A stretch of DNA of 64,000 bases from positions 4,213,412 through 4,277,411 of the forward strand of contig NC_018012.1 of assembly GCF_000227745.2 (NCBI RefSeq), in the 5' to 3' direction. Each line of letters starts with the position of its first letter. The stretch's first letter is position 1. This stretch comes from Thiocystis violascens DSM 198. Its GTDB lineage: Bacteria; Pseudomonadota; Gammaproteobacteria; Chromatiales; Chromatiaceae. Made by a program: the position numbers and the translations under genes. Positions 1 to 7,413 of the stretch are shown here, one piece after another. Under the pieces are notes generated by a model, which ran no database searches, was not told where the DNA came from, and worked only from the letters and a program-made list of their open reading frames with translations.

Positions 1-879
1 GCGGCCCAGCTTCTGGCCGGCTCGATCCGGTATCCCAGCGGTCAGACCGAGGGGCTGGAAGGCAAACCGGCGGGCACCTGTCTTACCTGCCAGGCGGTGG
101 CCGAGTCGGATTTGCGCCTGGCGGTCACTCGGATCCGGACCGCCGCCATGATCGAGGTCCGCACCCTGCCCTGTCGCGTGGACCGCCTGGAGCGTCTCAA
201 TCACGATGTCACGCGGCTGTTTCTGAAACTCCCCGAGCAGCAGCGATTGCCCTTCATGGCCGGCCAGTATCTGGAGTTCGTCCTGAGCGACGGGCGCCTA
301 CGCGCCTTTTCCATCGCCAACGCGCCGCACGACGACGCATTCATCGAACTCCATGTGCGCCAGGTGCCGGGCGGCGAGTTCACCGACTTCGTCTTCGATG
401 GCCTGCGCGAGAAGGCCATCCTGCGCATTCAGGGACCGCTCGGGAGCTTCGTGCTGCGCGAGGAATCCGCGCGGCCCATGCTCCTGATCGGCGGCGGCAC
501 CGGTTTCGCACCGCTGAAGGGGATGATCGAGCATGCGCTCCATGTCGGCATCCAGCGTTCGATCCGGCTCTACTGGGGCGTGCGCTCGCGGCGCGATCTC
601 TATCTGGCCGAACTGCCCGCGACCTGGAGCCAGCGGCACCCCGATTTCCGCTTTACCCCGGTACTGTCCGAGCCGGACCCGGACTGGAGCGGGCGCACCG
701 GCTTCGTGCATGAGGCGGTGCTCGCCGATCATCCCGATCTGGATCGCTTCGATGTCTATCTGAGCGGCCCGCCGGTCATGGTCGAGGCCGGACGCGCCGC
801 CTTCGCGGCGCGCGGACTCGGCATGGACCAGATGTTCTCCGACGCCTTTACCTATGCGGCGGACGGCAAGCGCCCATAA
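1..879 (+). CDS. Ferredoxin-FAD-NAD(P)H reductase (CDP-6-deoxyglucoseen reductase-like), 5' truncated by window edge
   Basis: The frame is open from base 1, so the gene begins outside the window; 292 residues are visible. The first 35 residues are the tail of a plant-type 2Fe-2S ferredoxin domain, ending in GTCLTCQAVAESD. An FNR-like module follows: the FAD-binding RAFSIANAP (RxxS type), the NAD-binding LIGGGTGFAPLKGM, and SGPPVMVEAGRAAF near the C-terminus. This order (ferredoxin, FAD, NAD) is that of the CDP-6-deoxy-delta-3,4-glucoseen reductase family, one-component electron carriers that pass electrons from NAD(P)H through FAD to the Fe-S centre. The physiological partner cannot be told from the window. 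The GTG at 97 is internal, not a start. The 3' end overlaps the convergent gene 852-1484 by 28 bp. Confidence 0.85.
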   Translation, partial: AAQLLAGSIRYPSGQTEGLEGKPAGTCLTCQAVAESDLRLAVTRIRTAAMIEVRTLPCRVDRLERLNHDVTRLFLKLPEQQRLPFMAGQYLEFVLSDGRLRAFSIANAPHDDAFIELHVRQVPGGEFTDFVFDGLREKAILRIQGPLGSFVLREESARPMLLIGGGTGFAPLKGMIEHALHVGIQRSIRLYWGVRSRRDLYLAELPATWSQRHPDFRFTPVLSEPDPDWSGRTGFVHEAVLADHPDLDRFDVYLSGPPVMVEAGRAAFAARGLGMDQMFSDAFTYAADGKRP

Positions 880-1484
880 CGCCAGACCAGCGCGGCGATC
901 GCCAAGGCGCCGCCCAGCGCCCAGACGCCCTCTCCGACGTCGAACGCGATCCCGATGGGCAATGGCTCCGCCGCCTGCGTCATCGTCAGCAGACCCGCGT
1001 ACCAGGCCGGATAATCCCAGGGGAACGGCTCGGGTCTGGCCAGCAGGCAGAGCACGCCACCGGCCAGAGAGAGGATGACGACAATGGCGAACACGAGCGC
1101 CGTCGCGCCGGGGCCGGACCAGGATTCGGCGTCGAAGAGCGCCAGTGCCAAATGACTGATGTCCAGCGCCGTGCCCAGCGCGGCGGCGGCCACCAATCCG
1201 GAAAAGAGCGTCACGACGAACGTGTCGGCGTCGAGACGCCGTTGCAGAACCGGCAATAGCACCAGCATCCAGACGCTTAGGAAGGCGGTTTCGGGGCCAG
1301 CCAGCGGCCAATCGCGTCCACTCAAGACAGTCCACGCCACATCCCGCCAGAAGGGCGAGAGTCCCAGCGCAATCGAGACCGCTGCCAGCGCCAGCCGGGC
1401 GCCCCAGCGACGGGTCAATTCCGGGCGCCAGGCCGCCAGACCGAAGAGCGTCAACCACAGCAGAAGCGCGATGAGGGTCGTCAT
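852..1484 (-). CDS. Hypothetical integral membrane protein
   Basis: A 210-residue, strongly hydrophobic protein starting MTTLIALLLWLTLFGLAAW. I count about six membrane segments separated by short loops, with charged ends, including VFAIVVILSLAGGVLCLLA near the middle. I chose the ATG at 1484 because the longer open frame runs through non-conserved sequence into the insertion element. No family is recognised with confidence. It lies in the same orientation as the operon ending at 2980, from which it is now separated by an insertion sequence and a repeat element, so it may once have been downstream of it. Its 3' end overlaps the convergent reductase gene. Confidence 0.6.
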   Translation of the reverse strand: MTTLIALLLWLTLFGLAAWRPELTRRWGARLALAAVSIALGLSPFWRDVAWTVLSGRDWPLAGPETAFLSVWMLVLLPVLQRRLDADTFVVTLFSGLVAAAALGTALDISHLALALFDAESWSGPGATALVFAIVVILSLAGGVLCLLARPEPFPWDYPAWYAGLLTMTQAAEPLPIGIAFDVGEGVWALGGALAIAALVWRYGRLPSAA

Positions 1485-1533
1485 GACGCCAGACTTTTCT
1501 CGTGACACCGCGCCATTTTCTCGTGACACCTCA

Positions 1534-2727
1534 GAGGGTGTAGACAAAATCAAACCGTTGTGGTCAACCGCCGCAGCAGGATGCGCGCCTCCGCCAGCCA
1601 AACCCAGGTTTCGGAGACCGCTGGCAGACGGTCATGATGCATGATCAATCGACGGGCACGCTCATTCCACGCATGGGTGCGCTCGACAACCCAGCGCTTC
1701 GGCAGCGGAACGAAGCCGTCGGCGTTGGCGATCACCACTCGGTCAGGCGCCCCGTCCACGTGCCAGGAGCCAACGCTTTTGTTGGCTGGATGGCGCACGA
1801 CTTCCACGCGGATCGCGTGGGTCTGCTCGGTGGTTTGGGCAAATTGACCGGCGTAGGCGCTATCGACAAACAGCGTGTTGATCTGGGGGTACTTGGCGGC
1901 CGCGTCAGCGACGGCGCCCGAGGCGGCATCGCGGTCCTGAAGATTGGCCGCGACCACGCTCACCGCCAACACGAACCCCAAGGTATCGACCACCAGGCTG
2001 CGCTTGCGCCCCTTGACCTGCTTGCCCGCATCAAAGCCGCTCGGTCCACCCTGCGGCGAGCCGCGGGTCGATTGCGCATCCAGCACCGCCGCCGTCGGCG
2101 CGATCTCACGCCCCTCGCGTTCGCGCCATTGCCCCCGCAGTCGATCATGCATCTGCTCAAACTTCCCAGCCGCACTCCAACGGCGAAACGTCTTGTAGAC
2201 ATTCTGCCAAGGCGCGAAATCGTGCGGCAGCATCCGCCACGCGCACCCCGTGCGCACCACGTAGCAACACGCCTCCAGGATGCTCCGGCGCGACACGCGG
2301 GGCGGTTGACCCCGCCCGCCCGGCATCTCAAAGAGAGCGGCGACCAAGTCCCACTCCGCATCGGTCAGACAACTTGGGTAGCTTTGGTCGGGGTCGTGGC
2401 GACGATGCGCATCCGTATACCCATACCGACGCGGCGTTGCGCGCGCTTGCGCCTCGAGACCACTCTCGCCCCGGAGGCGCGTGACGCCCGCCTCCCGCAA
2501 GGACTTGCGAATCGTGGCTTCATGAGCCTCGATTCCCGTCCGTGCCGCGAGTTCCCGGGCAATCTCTGACAGCGTGGAGGTCGGGCGATCCGTGACAATT
2601 TGACGCAATACCGCTTGCTCCGCCTCGTGAATCTTGGGGGGACGACCAGCTTTCGACATCAGCGCACACCAGCTCAGTTGTAGACTGGTATACAAATAGC
2701 AGCTCAATTATTTTTGTCTACACCCTC
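1534..2727 (-). mobile_element. IS5-family (IS1031-like) insertion sequence with TCA target duplication
   Basis: The ends are inverted repeats: GAGGGTGTAGACAAAA at 1534-1549 and its complement ending at 2727. The trinucleotide TCA flanks both sides (1531-1533 and 2728-2730), the TNA-type 3-bp duplication expected of this group. Length is 1194 bp with one transposase gene. Clean ends and an uninterrupted transposase suggest a recent insertion. Confidence 0.9.
1550..2659 (-). CDS. IS5-family (IS1031-like) transposase
   Basis: A 369-residue transposase. The N-terminus, MSKAGRPPKIHEAEQAVLRQ, through about residue 80 is a helix-turn-helix segment of the type seen in IS630-like transposases. The rest is a DDE transposase of the IS5 family: a DUF4096-like block (LTDAEWDLVAALFEMP), the catalytic region VLDAQSTRGSPQGG, the hallmark VKGRKRSLVVDTLGF, a second aspartate in LFVDSAYAG, and a C-terminal RWVVERTHAWNERARR with the last acid. 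I chose the ATG at 2659; a TTG at 2707 would add 16 residues with no family look. The frame is intact, so the element may be active. Confidence 0.88.
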   Translation of the reverse strand: MSKAGRPPKIHEAEQAVLRQIVTDRPTSTLSEIARELAARTGIEAHEATIRKSLREAGVTRLRGESGLEAQARATPRRYGYTDAHRRHDPDQSYPSCLTDAEWDLVAALFEMPGGRGQPPRVSRRSILEACCYVVRTGCAWRMLPHDFAPWQNVYKTFRRWSAAGKFEQMHDRLRGQWREREGREIAPTAAVLDAQSTRGSPQGGPSGFDAGKQVKGRKRSLVVDTLGFVLAVSVVAANLQDRDAASGAVADAAAKYPQINTLFVDSAYAGQFAQTTEQTHAIRVEVVRHPANKSVGSWHVDGAPDRVVIANADGFVPLPKRWVVERTHAWNERARRLIMHHDRLPAVSETWVWLAEARILLRRLTTTV

Positions 2728-2772
2728 TCAGCGCGGTGTCACGCATCCCTCGGCGCTCCGCGCCGCGAGAGA

Positions 2773-2924
2773 TAAGGCGAATTCCGGGAATGATTTGACC
2801 AAGCGTTGCCCCCCGTAGGAGCCCGCTTGCGGGCGACGGGTGGGGCACGCGGAAGACATCCTGGCGGGTCACGTCGCCCGCAAGCGGGCTCCTACGTGTA
2901 AGATTTTTCACGGAAACCGCCTAA
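2773..2924. repeat. R1 dispersed MITE-like element, copy 1
   Basis: About 150 bp with an internal pair of long inverted arms (GTAGGAGCCCGCTTGCGGGC and its complement). It matches in inverted orientation the element at 26306-26447 over nearly its whole length. Outer ends resemble TAAGGTGAT in inverted orientation but are degenerate in this copy. It carries no coding sequence. It lies downstream of the 2980-9475 operon. Confidence 0.8.
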
Positions 2925-2979
2925 GTTTCACGCGGAGACGCGGAGCACGCGGAGAGTCGGAATCCGCATTCCAGAATTC

Positions 2980-3984
2980 TCATGGGCGCTCTCCCAACCA
3001 TTCCCGCGCCTTCTCCAGGATCAGCGACTCGCACACGGTGGGCAACTGGCCGCGCTGACCCTCGGCGCTCGTCAGCGCCGCACGCGCGCGCTCCGGATCG
3101 CCGGACCAGCGATACCCCAACCCGGCGAGCAGGGCGAAGGCGACATTCGCCGGCGCGCCCTGGACCGCGAAGCGATCGGCGATGTCGCGGAACTGGGTCC
3201 GATCCTGCGCCAGGGCGGGCAGCGCGCCGAGGTCCAGGATCAACTGGCGGGTACGGTCCAGACAGTCGGCGACACCCTGACGGGGTCGGGCAAGCTGGCG
3301 TCCCAGCACCCGCATGCGCATCTGACGCGCATCCCAGAAGCCGGGATCGGCGGCGATGGCCCGCGTCAGCGCCGACTCGGCCGTCTCCAGCGAGCCTGAC
3401 TCCCAGGCGATCGCACCCAGCACGAAATGCGCGTCGGACCGGATCCGCTCGGGCACGTCCGCAACCACCAGCGCCGCCCGAGCCGCCTCGCGCGCTGGCT
3501 CCAGGTCGCGCAGACGCAGTTGTACGCGGGCCATCTCCAGCCATGCGCGAAAGCGCGTCCGGGCATCGGCGGCGGTCGTCAGGGGTTGCAGCAGGGCAAG
3601 CTTGTGCCGCGGATCGCCGCTCAGGGCGGCCATCTGGAATGCCCGACGCGCCGACTTGTCCACCCGGCCCCACAGATTGCGATAGCGCATGAACGCCGTA
3701 TCCCCGGCCGCGCGCAGCGAGCTGTCTCGCGCGTCGGGTTGCAGAGCGGCCTCGCCCCGCGCGTCGAGATCCGACCAGAGCGCCTGCCATTGAACCAGCG
3801 CCGCCGCTTCCCGACCATCGCCCGCGCCGCCGGTCCGCGGCTCCGACAGGCGGACGGTCAACCCCCAGAGAACGACCGGCAGGAGCGCCGCCAGCAGCAG
3901 CGCCGTGACCGCGAACAGCGGTCGCCGGGGGTCGCGCGACACCGGGATGGGCGCATCGGGAAACGGTTTACCAATAGATGGCAT
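2980..3984 (-). CDS. Membrane-anchored TPR-like protein, last gene of the TerD/ExbBD operon
   Basis: 334 residues. A single membrane segment at about residues 22-45 (LFAVTALLLAALLPVVLWGL) follows a short basic N-terminus. The rest is helical, alanine- and arginine-rich, with repeated helix pairs typical of tetratricopeptide repeats (for example WDARQMRMRVLGRQLARPRQ and FVLGAIAWESGSLETAESAL). This predicts a periplasmic or peripheral scaffold domain. The start ATG at 3984 overlaps the preceding ExbD-like gene by 17 bp, indicating translational coupling. TPR assignment is by pattern only. It is the last gene of the eight-gene series that begins with the TerD protein at 9475. Confidence 0.65.
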   Translation of the reverse strand: MPSIGKPFPDAPIPVSRDPRRPLFAVTALLLAALLPVVLWGLTVRLSEPRTGGAGDGREAAALVQWQALWSDLDARGEAALQPDARDSSLRAAGDTAFMRYRNLWGRVDKSARRAFQMAALSGDPRHKLALLQPLTTAADARTRFRAWLEMARVQLRLRDLEPAREAARAALVVADVPERIRSDAHFVLGAIAWESGSLETAESALTRAIAADPGFWDARQMRMRVLGRQLARPRQGVADCLDRTRQLILDLGALPALAQDRTQFRDIADRFAVQGAPANVAFALLAGLGYRWSGDPERARAALTSAEGQRGQLPTVCESLILEKAREWLGERP

Positions 3985-4606
3985 GATCGGTGAATTGCGC
4001 CGGATGTCGACCCAGCAACAGCGGCTCGTCGGGCCGTTGGGCGAACCACCGAAAGCGCAGACCCGCCGCCTGCAGCCGCTCGTAGAGCGGAACGAAGGTC
4101 TCCATGCCGGCGGGATGGACGATGAAGACCGGCGCCGTGCGCGTCGTGGCGAAGGCCGCCCTCAGGTCGGCGAGGAGGCGATCCGTCGCGATCTCCGACC
4201 AGGGCGGCTCCTGGGTCAGGATCGCCTGGGCGTCGAGCCAGAAACGGATCTGGAAGGTATCCAGGTCGCGGGTCACCAGCGGCTCGGGCAGCCACTCGTA
4301 GCGACCCTGCGCGGTGGTTCCGGAATTGGCATCTGGCGCCGCCGACAGGGCCGCGACCACGGCCTCCTGATCCCAGCGCGCCACCCGTCCGGCAAGCACA
4401 AAGTAAAAGCGGGAAAAGGGCGGAAAAAGATCGCGCTGGGGCTCCACGAAACGCTCGGCGGAGGTTGGACGCGCGGCGGGATGGCTGGAGGTTTGAGTGT
4501 CGCGCCGCGCCGCGACCAGCGAAAAGAGCGTCACGATCAGGATGATCGCCAGGAGATTGGTGGCGATGTCCAGAAAGGCGCCCTGGGCCGGGTTTTCACT
4601 GTCCAT
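3968..4606 (-). CDS. ExbD/TolR-like membrane protein, second copy
   Basis: 212 residues with one N-terminal membrane helix in GAFLDIATNLLAIILIVTLF and a periplasmic C-terminal domain. An aspartate at the head of the helix (FLD) matches the position of the proton-carrying aspartate in ExbD and TolR. The downstream domain is diverged from the first ExbD-like protein of the operon. In ExbD/TolR/MotB systems this helix sits in the channel formed by the ExbB/TolQ/MotA partner; here the partner would be the protein at 5084-5854. The start overlaps the preceding gene by 11 bp. Family assignment rests on topology, the aspartate and context. Confidence 0.62.
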   Translation of the reverse strand: MDSENPAQGAFLDIATNLLAIILIVTLFSLVAARRDTQTSSHPAARPTSAERFVEPQRDLFPPFSRFYFVLAGRVARWDQEAVVAALSAAPDANSGTTAQGRYEWLPEPLVTRDLDTFQIRFWLDAQAILTQEPPWSEIATDRLLADLRAAFATTRTAPVFIVHPAGMETFVPLYERLQAAGLRFRWFAQRPDEPLLLGRHPAQFTDHAIYW

Positions 4607-5084
4607 GCGCGGTGATCTCCTCCCGCCAGTCGGCCAGCAGCCGCGCGAGCGCGTCGGGCGAGGACGACAGCGGTCGAAACGCCAGTCGGAACACCCCGCG
4701 CGGTTCGCCCCGATCCTGCAGCAGGCTGGTGAAACGGGCGAAATCGTCCGCGAACTGGCGACGAGTCGCGAAACAGGCGTCGGTCAGCGCAAAGACCAGA
4801 TTGCGCACGCCCGCGCGCGACTCGGCCAGCGTCTCGAACAGGGCCGGAAACTGCGCTTCGCGATAGCGAATCGGCTCGGCGGTCGAGCCGGCGTAGAGCG
4901 TCACGTCACCCTCGGCGACACAGATCACCAGATCGTCGATCGCCAGCGCGCGTCCGGCATCCGGCTCGACGGCCTCCTGCAGGGCGAAGATGACGATCAG
5001 GATCCCGATGAAGGCAAACACCAGATCGAGAAACGGCAGCAGATTCAGTTCCATGATCGGCGTGTCGAGTGGACGGCGGCGCAT
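4596..5084 (-). CDS. ExbD/TolR-like membrane protein, first copy
   Basis: 162 residues. MELNLLPFLDLVFAFIGILI near residue 11 is a textbook ExbD/TolR start: the N-terminal arm, then one membrane helix with the conserved aspartate (PFLD). A periplasmic domain of about 115 residues follows. The ATG at 5084 overlaps the TGA of the ExbB-like gene in TGATG, so translation is coupled and the two are likely made in fixed ratio. The predicted role is the rotor or plug half of a proton channel with the upstream protein. Pairing with a second ExbD-like protein recalls MotA/B- or ExbB/D-type units with heterodimeric cores (inference). Confidence 0.75.
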   Translation of the reverse strand: MRRRPLDTPIMELNLLPFLDLVFAFIGILIVIFALQEAVEPDAGRALAIDDLVICVAEGDVTLYAGSTAEPIRYREAQFPALFETLAESRAGVRNLVFALTDACFATRRQFADDFARFTSLLQDRGEPRGVFRLAFRPLSSSPDALARLLADWREEITAHGQ

Positions 5085-5854
5085 CAGTCGGCGGTGTCGC
5101 AAAACAACCGGTCGAGCAGGATCCGGTAATAGACCATATCCAGCTTCTGCGCCCGTGCGCGCAGGATCAGGAGCGACAGCATGGTCGGAATCACCAGCAC
5201 CAGACCGATGAAGGTGGTGTCGAAGGCGAACGCGAGCCCACCCAGCACGCCGCCGAGACCGCTGCCATCCGCGCTCGGATCGACCGAGTCTTCCAGCCCG
5301 CCGATGGCCTGGGTGATGCCGATCACGGTGCCGATGAATCCCAGCAGCGGGAGCACCCAGATCGCAAAGCCGATGGGCGCGAAATTGTGCTGATGCTGTT
5401 GGCTGCGTAACAGCAGGAGATCGTCGCGCAGATGCAGCAGATCCTCCCGCCGCCGCGTCTTGCCGGACCCGTCTTGCAGCGCGGCGGGGAGATCGTCGTC
5501 TTGGGGGCCGCGCCCGGAGAGATAGAGGATCCAATCCCGGAGACGCGAGTTCCGCCGCGCGGCCCGCGGATCAAAGCGCTGGCGTAAACGATGACGCTCG
5601 CCTTGCAGTCCCAGATACTGAAGCGCGGCATAGAGCAGGGTCAGGATGAAGATCGCGATCATAAACTGACAGTAGCCCGTGCCGAGATAGCGGTTCAGAC
5701 CCAGCGGCAGGCTGGCCGGATCCTGAAAGTGAAGGAAGGTCAGGGATAGCGCCAGGGTGAGGAGGGCGGCCACCGTCAGCGGCAGCACGATCTGGCGCTC
5801 CGAGAACAGACCGTCAAGGCGATCGGGCTTCGGCGAGAGCGGGTTATCGCTCAC
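5084..5854 (-). CDS. MotA/TolQ/ExbB proton-channel family protein
   Basis: 256 residues with four likely membrane segments (about 22-42, 65-85, 165-188, 213-236). The family signature is clear: WVLPLLGFIGTVIGITQAIG in the third segment and LAFAFDTTFIGLVLVIPTML in the fourth, where the threonines line the proton path in ExbB/TolQ/MotA. A cytoplasmic loop between segments two and three is charged (RRNSRLRDW to RREDLLHLRDD). It lies between a small exported protein and two ExbD-like genes, with 11-bp and 1-bp overlaps, so it is the motor component of a transenvelope machine. It is not tolQ or exbB proper: no tolA, pal or tonB is nearby. Confidence 0.85.
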   Translation of the reverse strand: MSDNPLSPKPDRLDGLFSERQIVLPLTVAALLTLALSLTFLHFQDPASLPLGLNRYLGTGYCQFMIAIFILTLLYAALQYLGLQGERHRLRQRFDPRAARRNSRLRDWILYLSGRGPQDDDLPAALQDGSGKTRRREDLLHLRDDLLLLRSQQHQHNFAPIGFAIWVLPLLGFIGTVIGITQAIGGLEDSVDPSADGSGLGGVLGGLAFAFDTTFIGLVLVIPTMLSLLILRARAQKLDMVYYRILLDRLFCDTAD

Positions 5855-6200
5855 CGGCGGGGGTCTCCGGTTGAGGGTCCAGGCGATCGATCTGGCGCTG
5901 GAGATCGGCGCGCGTCGCCTTCAGCTCGCCGAGACGGCGGCTGGTCTCGCTGTAGAGCCGTTCGTAACGGCGACGCTCGTCCAGGGTCGGTGCCGCATCG
6001 GCCTGATCGAGCGCACGCTGGGCCACGCCGGCGAGGTTGGTTTCCAGTTGATCCAGCGTGGTCAGGAGTTGCCGCACCGACTGCAAGGAGTCCGCGACAA
6101 CGCCCTGTTCGGTCGTCGGCGCGCCCGTTGGAGCGTGAAACGTCGGCGGCTCGGCAGCGCCAATGGTGGACACGAAGGACGCCGCTAGCATCAGCGCCAT
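5844..6200 (-). CDS. Small exported coiled-coil protein
   Basis: 118 residues from the ATG at 6200. The start MALMLAASFVSTIGAAEPP is a short signal peptide with an AxA-type cleavage site. The mature part is a charged coiled coil (LDQLETNLAGVAQRALDQAD, then RRYERLYSETSRRLGELK and LQRQIDRLDPQPE). The frame stays open upstream to 6551, but that stretch is repeat DNA and is not expected to be translated; no strong ribosome-binding site is visible for 6200, so the start is uncertain. It overlaps the ExbB-like gene by 11 bp. A periplasmic linker for the motor is a plausible role (inference). Confidence 0.55.
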   Translation of the reverse strand: MALMLAASFVSTIGAAEPPTFHAPTGAPTTEQGVVADSLQSVRQLLTTLDQLETNLAGVAQRALDQADAAPTLDERRRYERLYSETSRRLGELKATRADLQRQIDRLDPQPETPAGER

Positions 6201-6269
6201 GAGCGTATCAGCAGTTCTCAGTATGAATCGATGGCGTGAAAAGCCCCGATGAATGATGTCTTCGGTGAA

Positions 6270-6434
6270 GGATTTCCCGTTTGTCCCGAGTCCTGAGCTT
6301 GACGAAGGGTCGAAGCCTGTCATGACCCCTTCGGCTTCGCTCAGGACAGGCACTGTCGAATGGGACGGGCGGGAAATCAGGAGCCTCGGCGCGTGAAGCC
6401 GTTCATGGTTCGAGAACCTCACCACGAACGGCTT
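6270..6434 (-). repeat. R2 dispersed hairpin element, copy 1
   Basis: Read on the minus strand it has the order: hairpin with arms like AAGCCGTTCGTGGT, a short spacer, then a second hairpin beginning GATTTCCCG. The same order is seen on the plus strand at 33382-33520 and, modified, at 7228-7383. It fills most of the gap between two genes of the TerD/ExbBD operon. Confidence 0.75.
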
Positions 6435-6482
6435 TAGGGACACCACGAACGGCTTCAGGGATATCATGAGTAGCTTCAGAGA
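6420..6482. repeat. Three 21-bp tandem repeats
   Basis: Units 6420-6440, 6441-6461 and 6462-6482; the first two differ at one base (CACCACGAACGGCTTYAGGGA) and the third is diverged. The unit overlaps the outer arm of R2 copy 1 and so seems to have grown from it. In the open minus-strand frame it encodes a repeated seven-residue VSLKPFV, but there is no sign that this is translated. Confidence 0.75.
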
Positions 6483-6547
6483 CACCACTGCGCATCCAGT
6501 CACGTTCAAACTGAGAATTGCGGGGCGCGCATGCCCGGCGGCGTGGT

Positions 6548-7165
6548 TCATTGCGAGATCGGCGTCTGCTGCGCCTCGTTCGCCGTCTTGACGATGGCCT
6601 GCATGTTGGCATTGAGGTTGGTCAGATTGGCGCCGACTTTTTTCAGACCCTCGATCGCCTTATCGGCTTGCCCCAGTTCGTAATAGGCCAGCACGATGTC
6701 GCGGTCGGACTCGATGGAGCGCATCAACGCGACCGAATTGGCCCGTTCGGTACTGATCTGGTTGCGCAACTCGCGGCCGGTATCGAGCTTCGCCTGCCAG
6801 GACTGAGCGACCGGCAAAAACGCCGGATTCGCCTCGGACTTCTTCAACGTCTCCTGACGGCGCTGCTCCCAGAGCGCCAGTAAGGCATCGAGTTCCTGCC
6901 AGATCTCGCTCTCCTCGGCCATGCTCTCGTTCACCTTCGTTACCGAGGCCAGCATCTCGTCGAGCACCTCCCCGCCCTTTTCGATCGAGTCGCGGCTGGC
7001 TTGGATATCGGCCTCCAGATCGCCCAAGTTCGCCTGGAGCTGCTGGGCGACCTCGTTGACCTTCTGAAACAGATTGGCCATATCGGGCTGCGCGGCCGGT
7101 TGGGCAAAGGCGACTCCAACCATCAGCGAGAAGAATCCAGCGAGCAGAAGCGTGGGTTTTTTCAT
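6548..7165 (-). CDS. Exported coiled-coil protein
   Basis: 205 residues. MKKPTLLLAGFFSLMVGVAF followed by AQPAAQ is a clear Sec signal peptide. The mature protein is almost entirely helical with heptad patterns (MANLFQKVNEVAQQLQANLG, then LEADIQASRDSIEKGGEVLD and IEGLKKVGANLTNLNANMQA). The ATG at 7165 has AGAGGA five bases upstream and is preferred to the upstream start at 7246, which falls in non-conserved sequence. It is flanked on both sides by R2 repeats. No family is recognised. It is likely a periplasmic rod or scaffold of the same machine as the ExbB/ExbD-like proteins (inference from operon position). Confidence 0.7.
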   Translation of the reverse strand: MKKPTLLLAGFFSLMVGVAFAQPAAQPDMANLFQKVNEVAQQLQANLGDLEADIQASRDSIEKGGEVLDEMLASVTKVNESMAEESEIWQELDALLALWEQRRQETLKKSEANPAFLPVAQSWQAKLDTGRELRNQISTERANSVALMRSIESDRDIVLAYYELGQADKAIEGLKKVGANLTNLNANMQAIVKTANEAQQTPISQ

Positions 7166-7227
7166 GGTGTCCTCTGAGTGATTAATTATTTGATTTTTAT
7201 CATTTAAGGTGGCTTTCGGGAAAGCTT

Positions 7228-7383
7228 CTACCGATTTTCCGTTCACCCTTCGACAAACTCAGGGCGAACGGAAAATCGCGCTCCGAGGTCGACATTGCAG
7301 CCGTTCGTGGTGAGGCTGTTCGTGGTGAAGCCGTTCGTGGTGAGCTTGTCGAACCATGAACGGCTTCACCACGAACGGCTGCG
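7228..7383 (-). repeat. R2 dispersed hairpin element, copy 2 (expanded)
   Basis: Two hairpins: one with arms GATTTTCCGTTC and GAACGGAAAATC (about 7234-7276), one with outer arms GCAGCCGTTCGTGGTGA and its complement (7298-7382). Inside the second, GCCGTTCGTGGTGAG-like units occur three times in a row. It separates two coiled-coil genes of the operon and could act as a transcript-processing or stability site (inference). Confidence 0.75.
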
Positions 7384-7413
7384 ATCCAGGTATGCGCTTT
7401 TCTAAAAAACGCC

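Larger units (their letters stand above)
1501..2743. repeat. 13-bp inverted-repeat arms split by an insertion sequence
   Basis: CGTGACACCGCGC at 1501-1513 is the exact reverse complement of GCGCGGTGTCACG at 2731-2743. If the insertion sequence and one target copy are removed, the arms form a 13-bp stem with a loop of about 20 nt. The left side also holds a direct repeat, TTTTCTCGTGACACC at 1495-1509 and 1516-1530. The function of the original hairpin is unknown; a terminator or REP-like site is possible. Confidence 0.7.

Noticed and set aside
5844..6551. 235-codon reading of the small exported protein from an upstream start
   Set aside because: The first 117 codons are repeat DNA (R2 and 21-bp units); the signal peptide begins at 6200.
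6420..7383. Possible CRISPR array in the repeats around 6420 and 7300
   Set aside because: Units are contiguous (21 and about 15 bp) without spacers, no cas genes are present, and the sequence belongs to the R2 hairpin.
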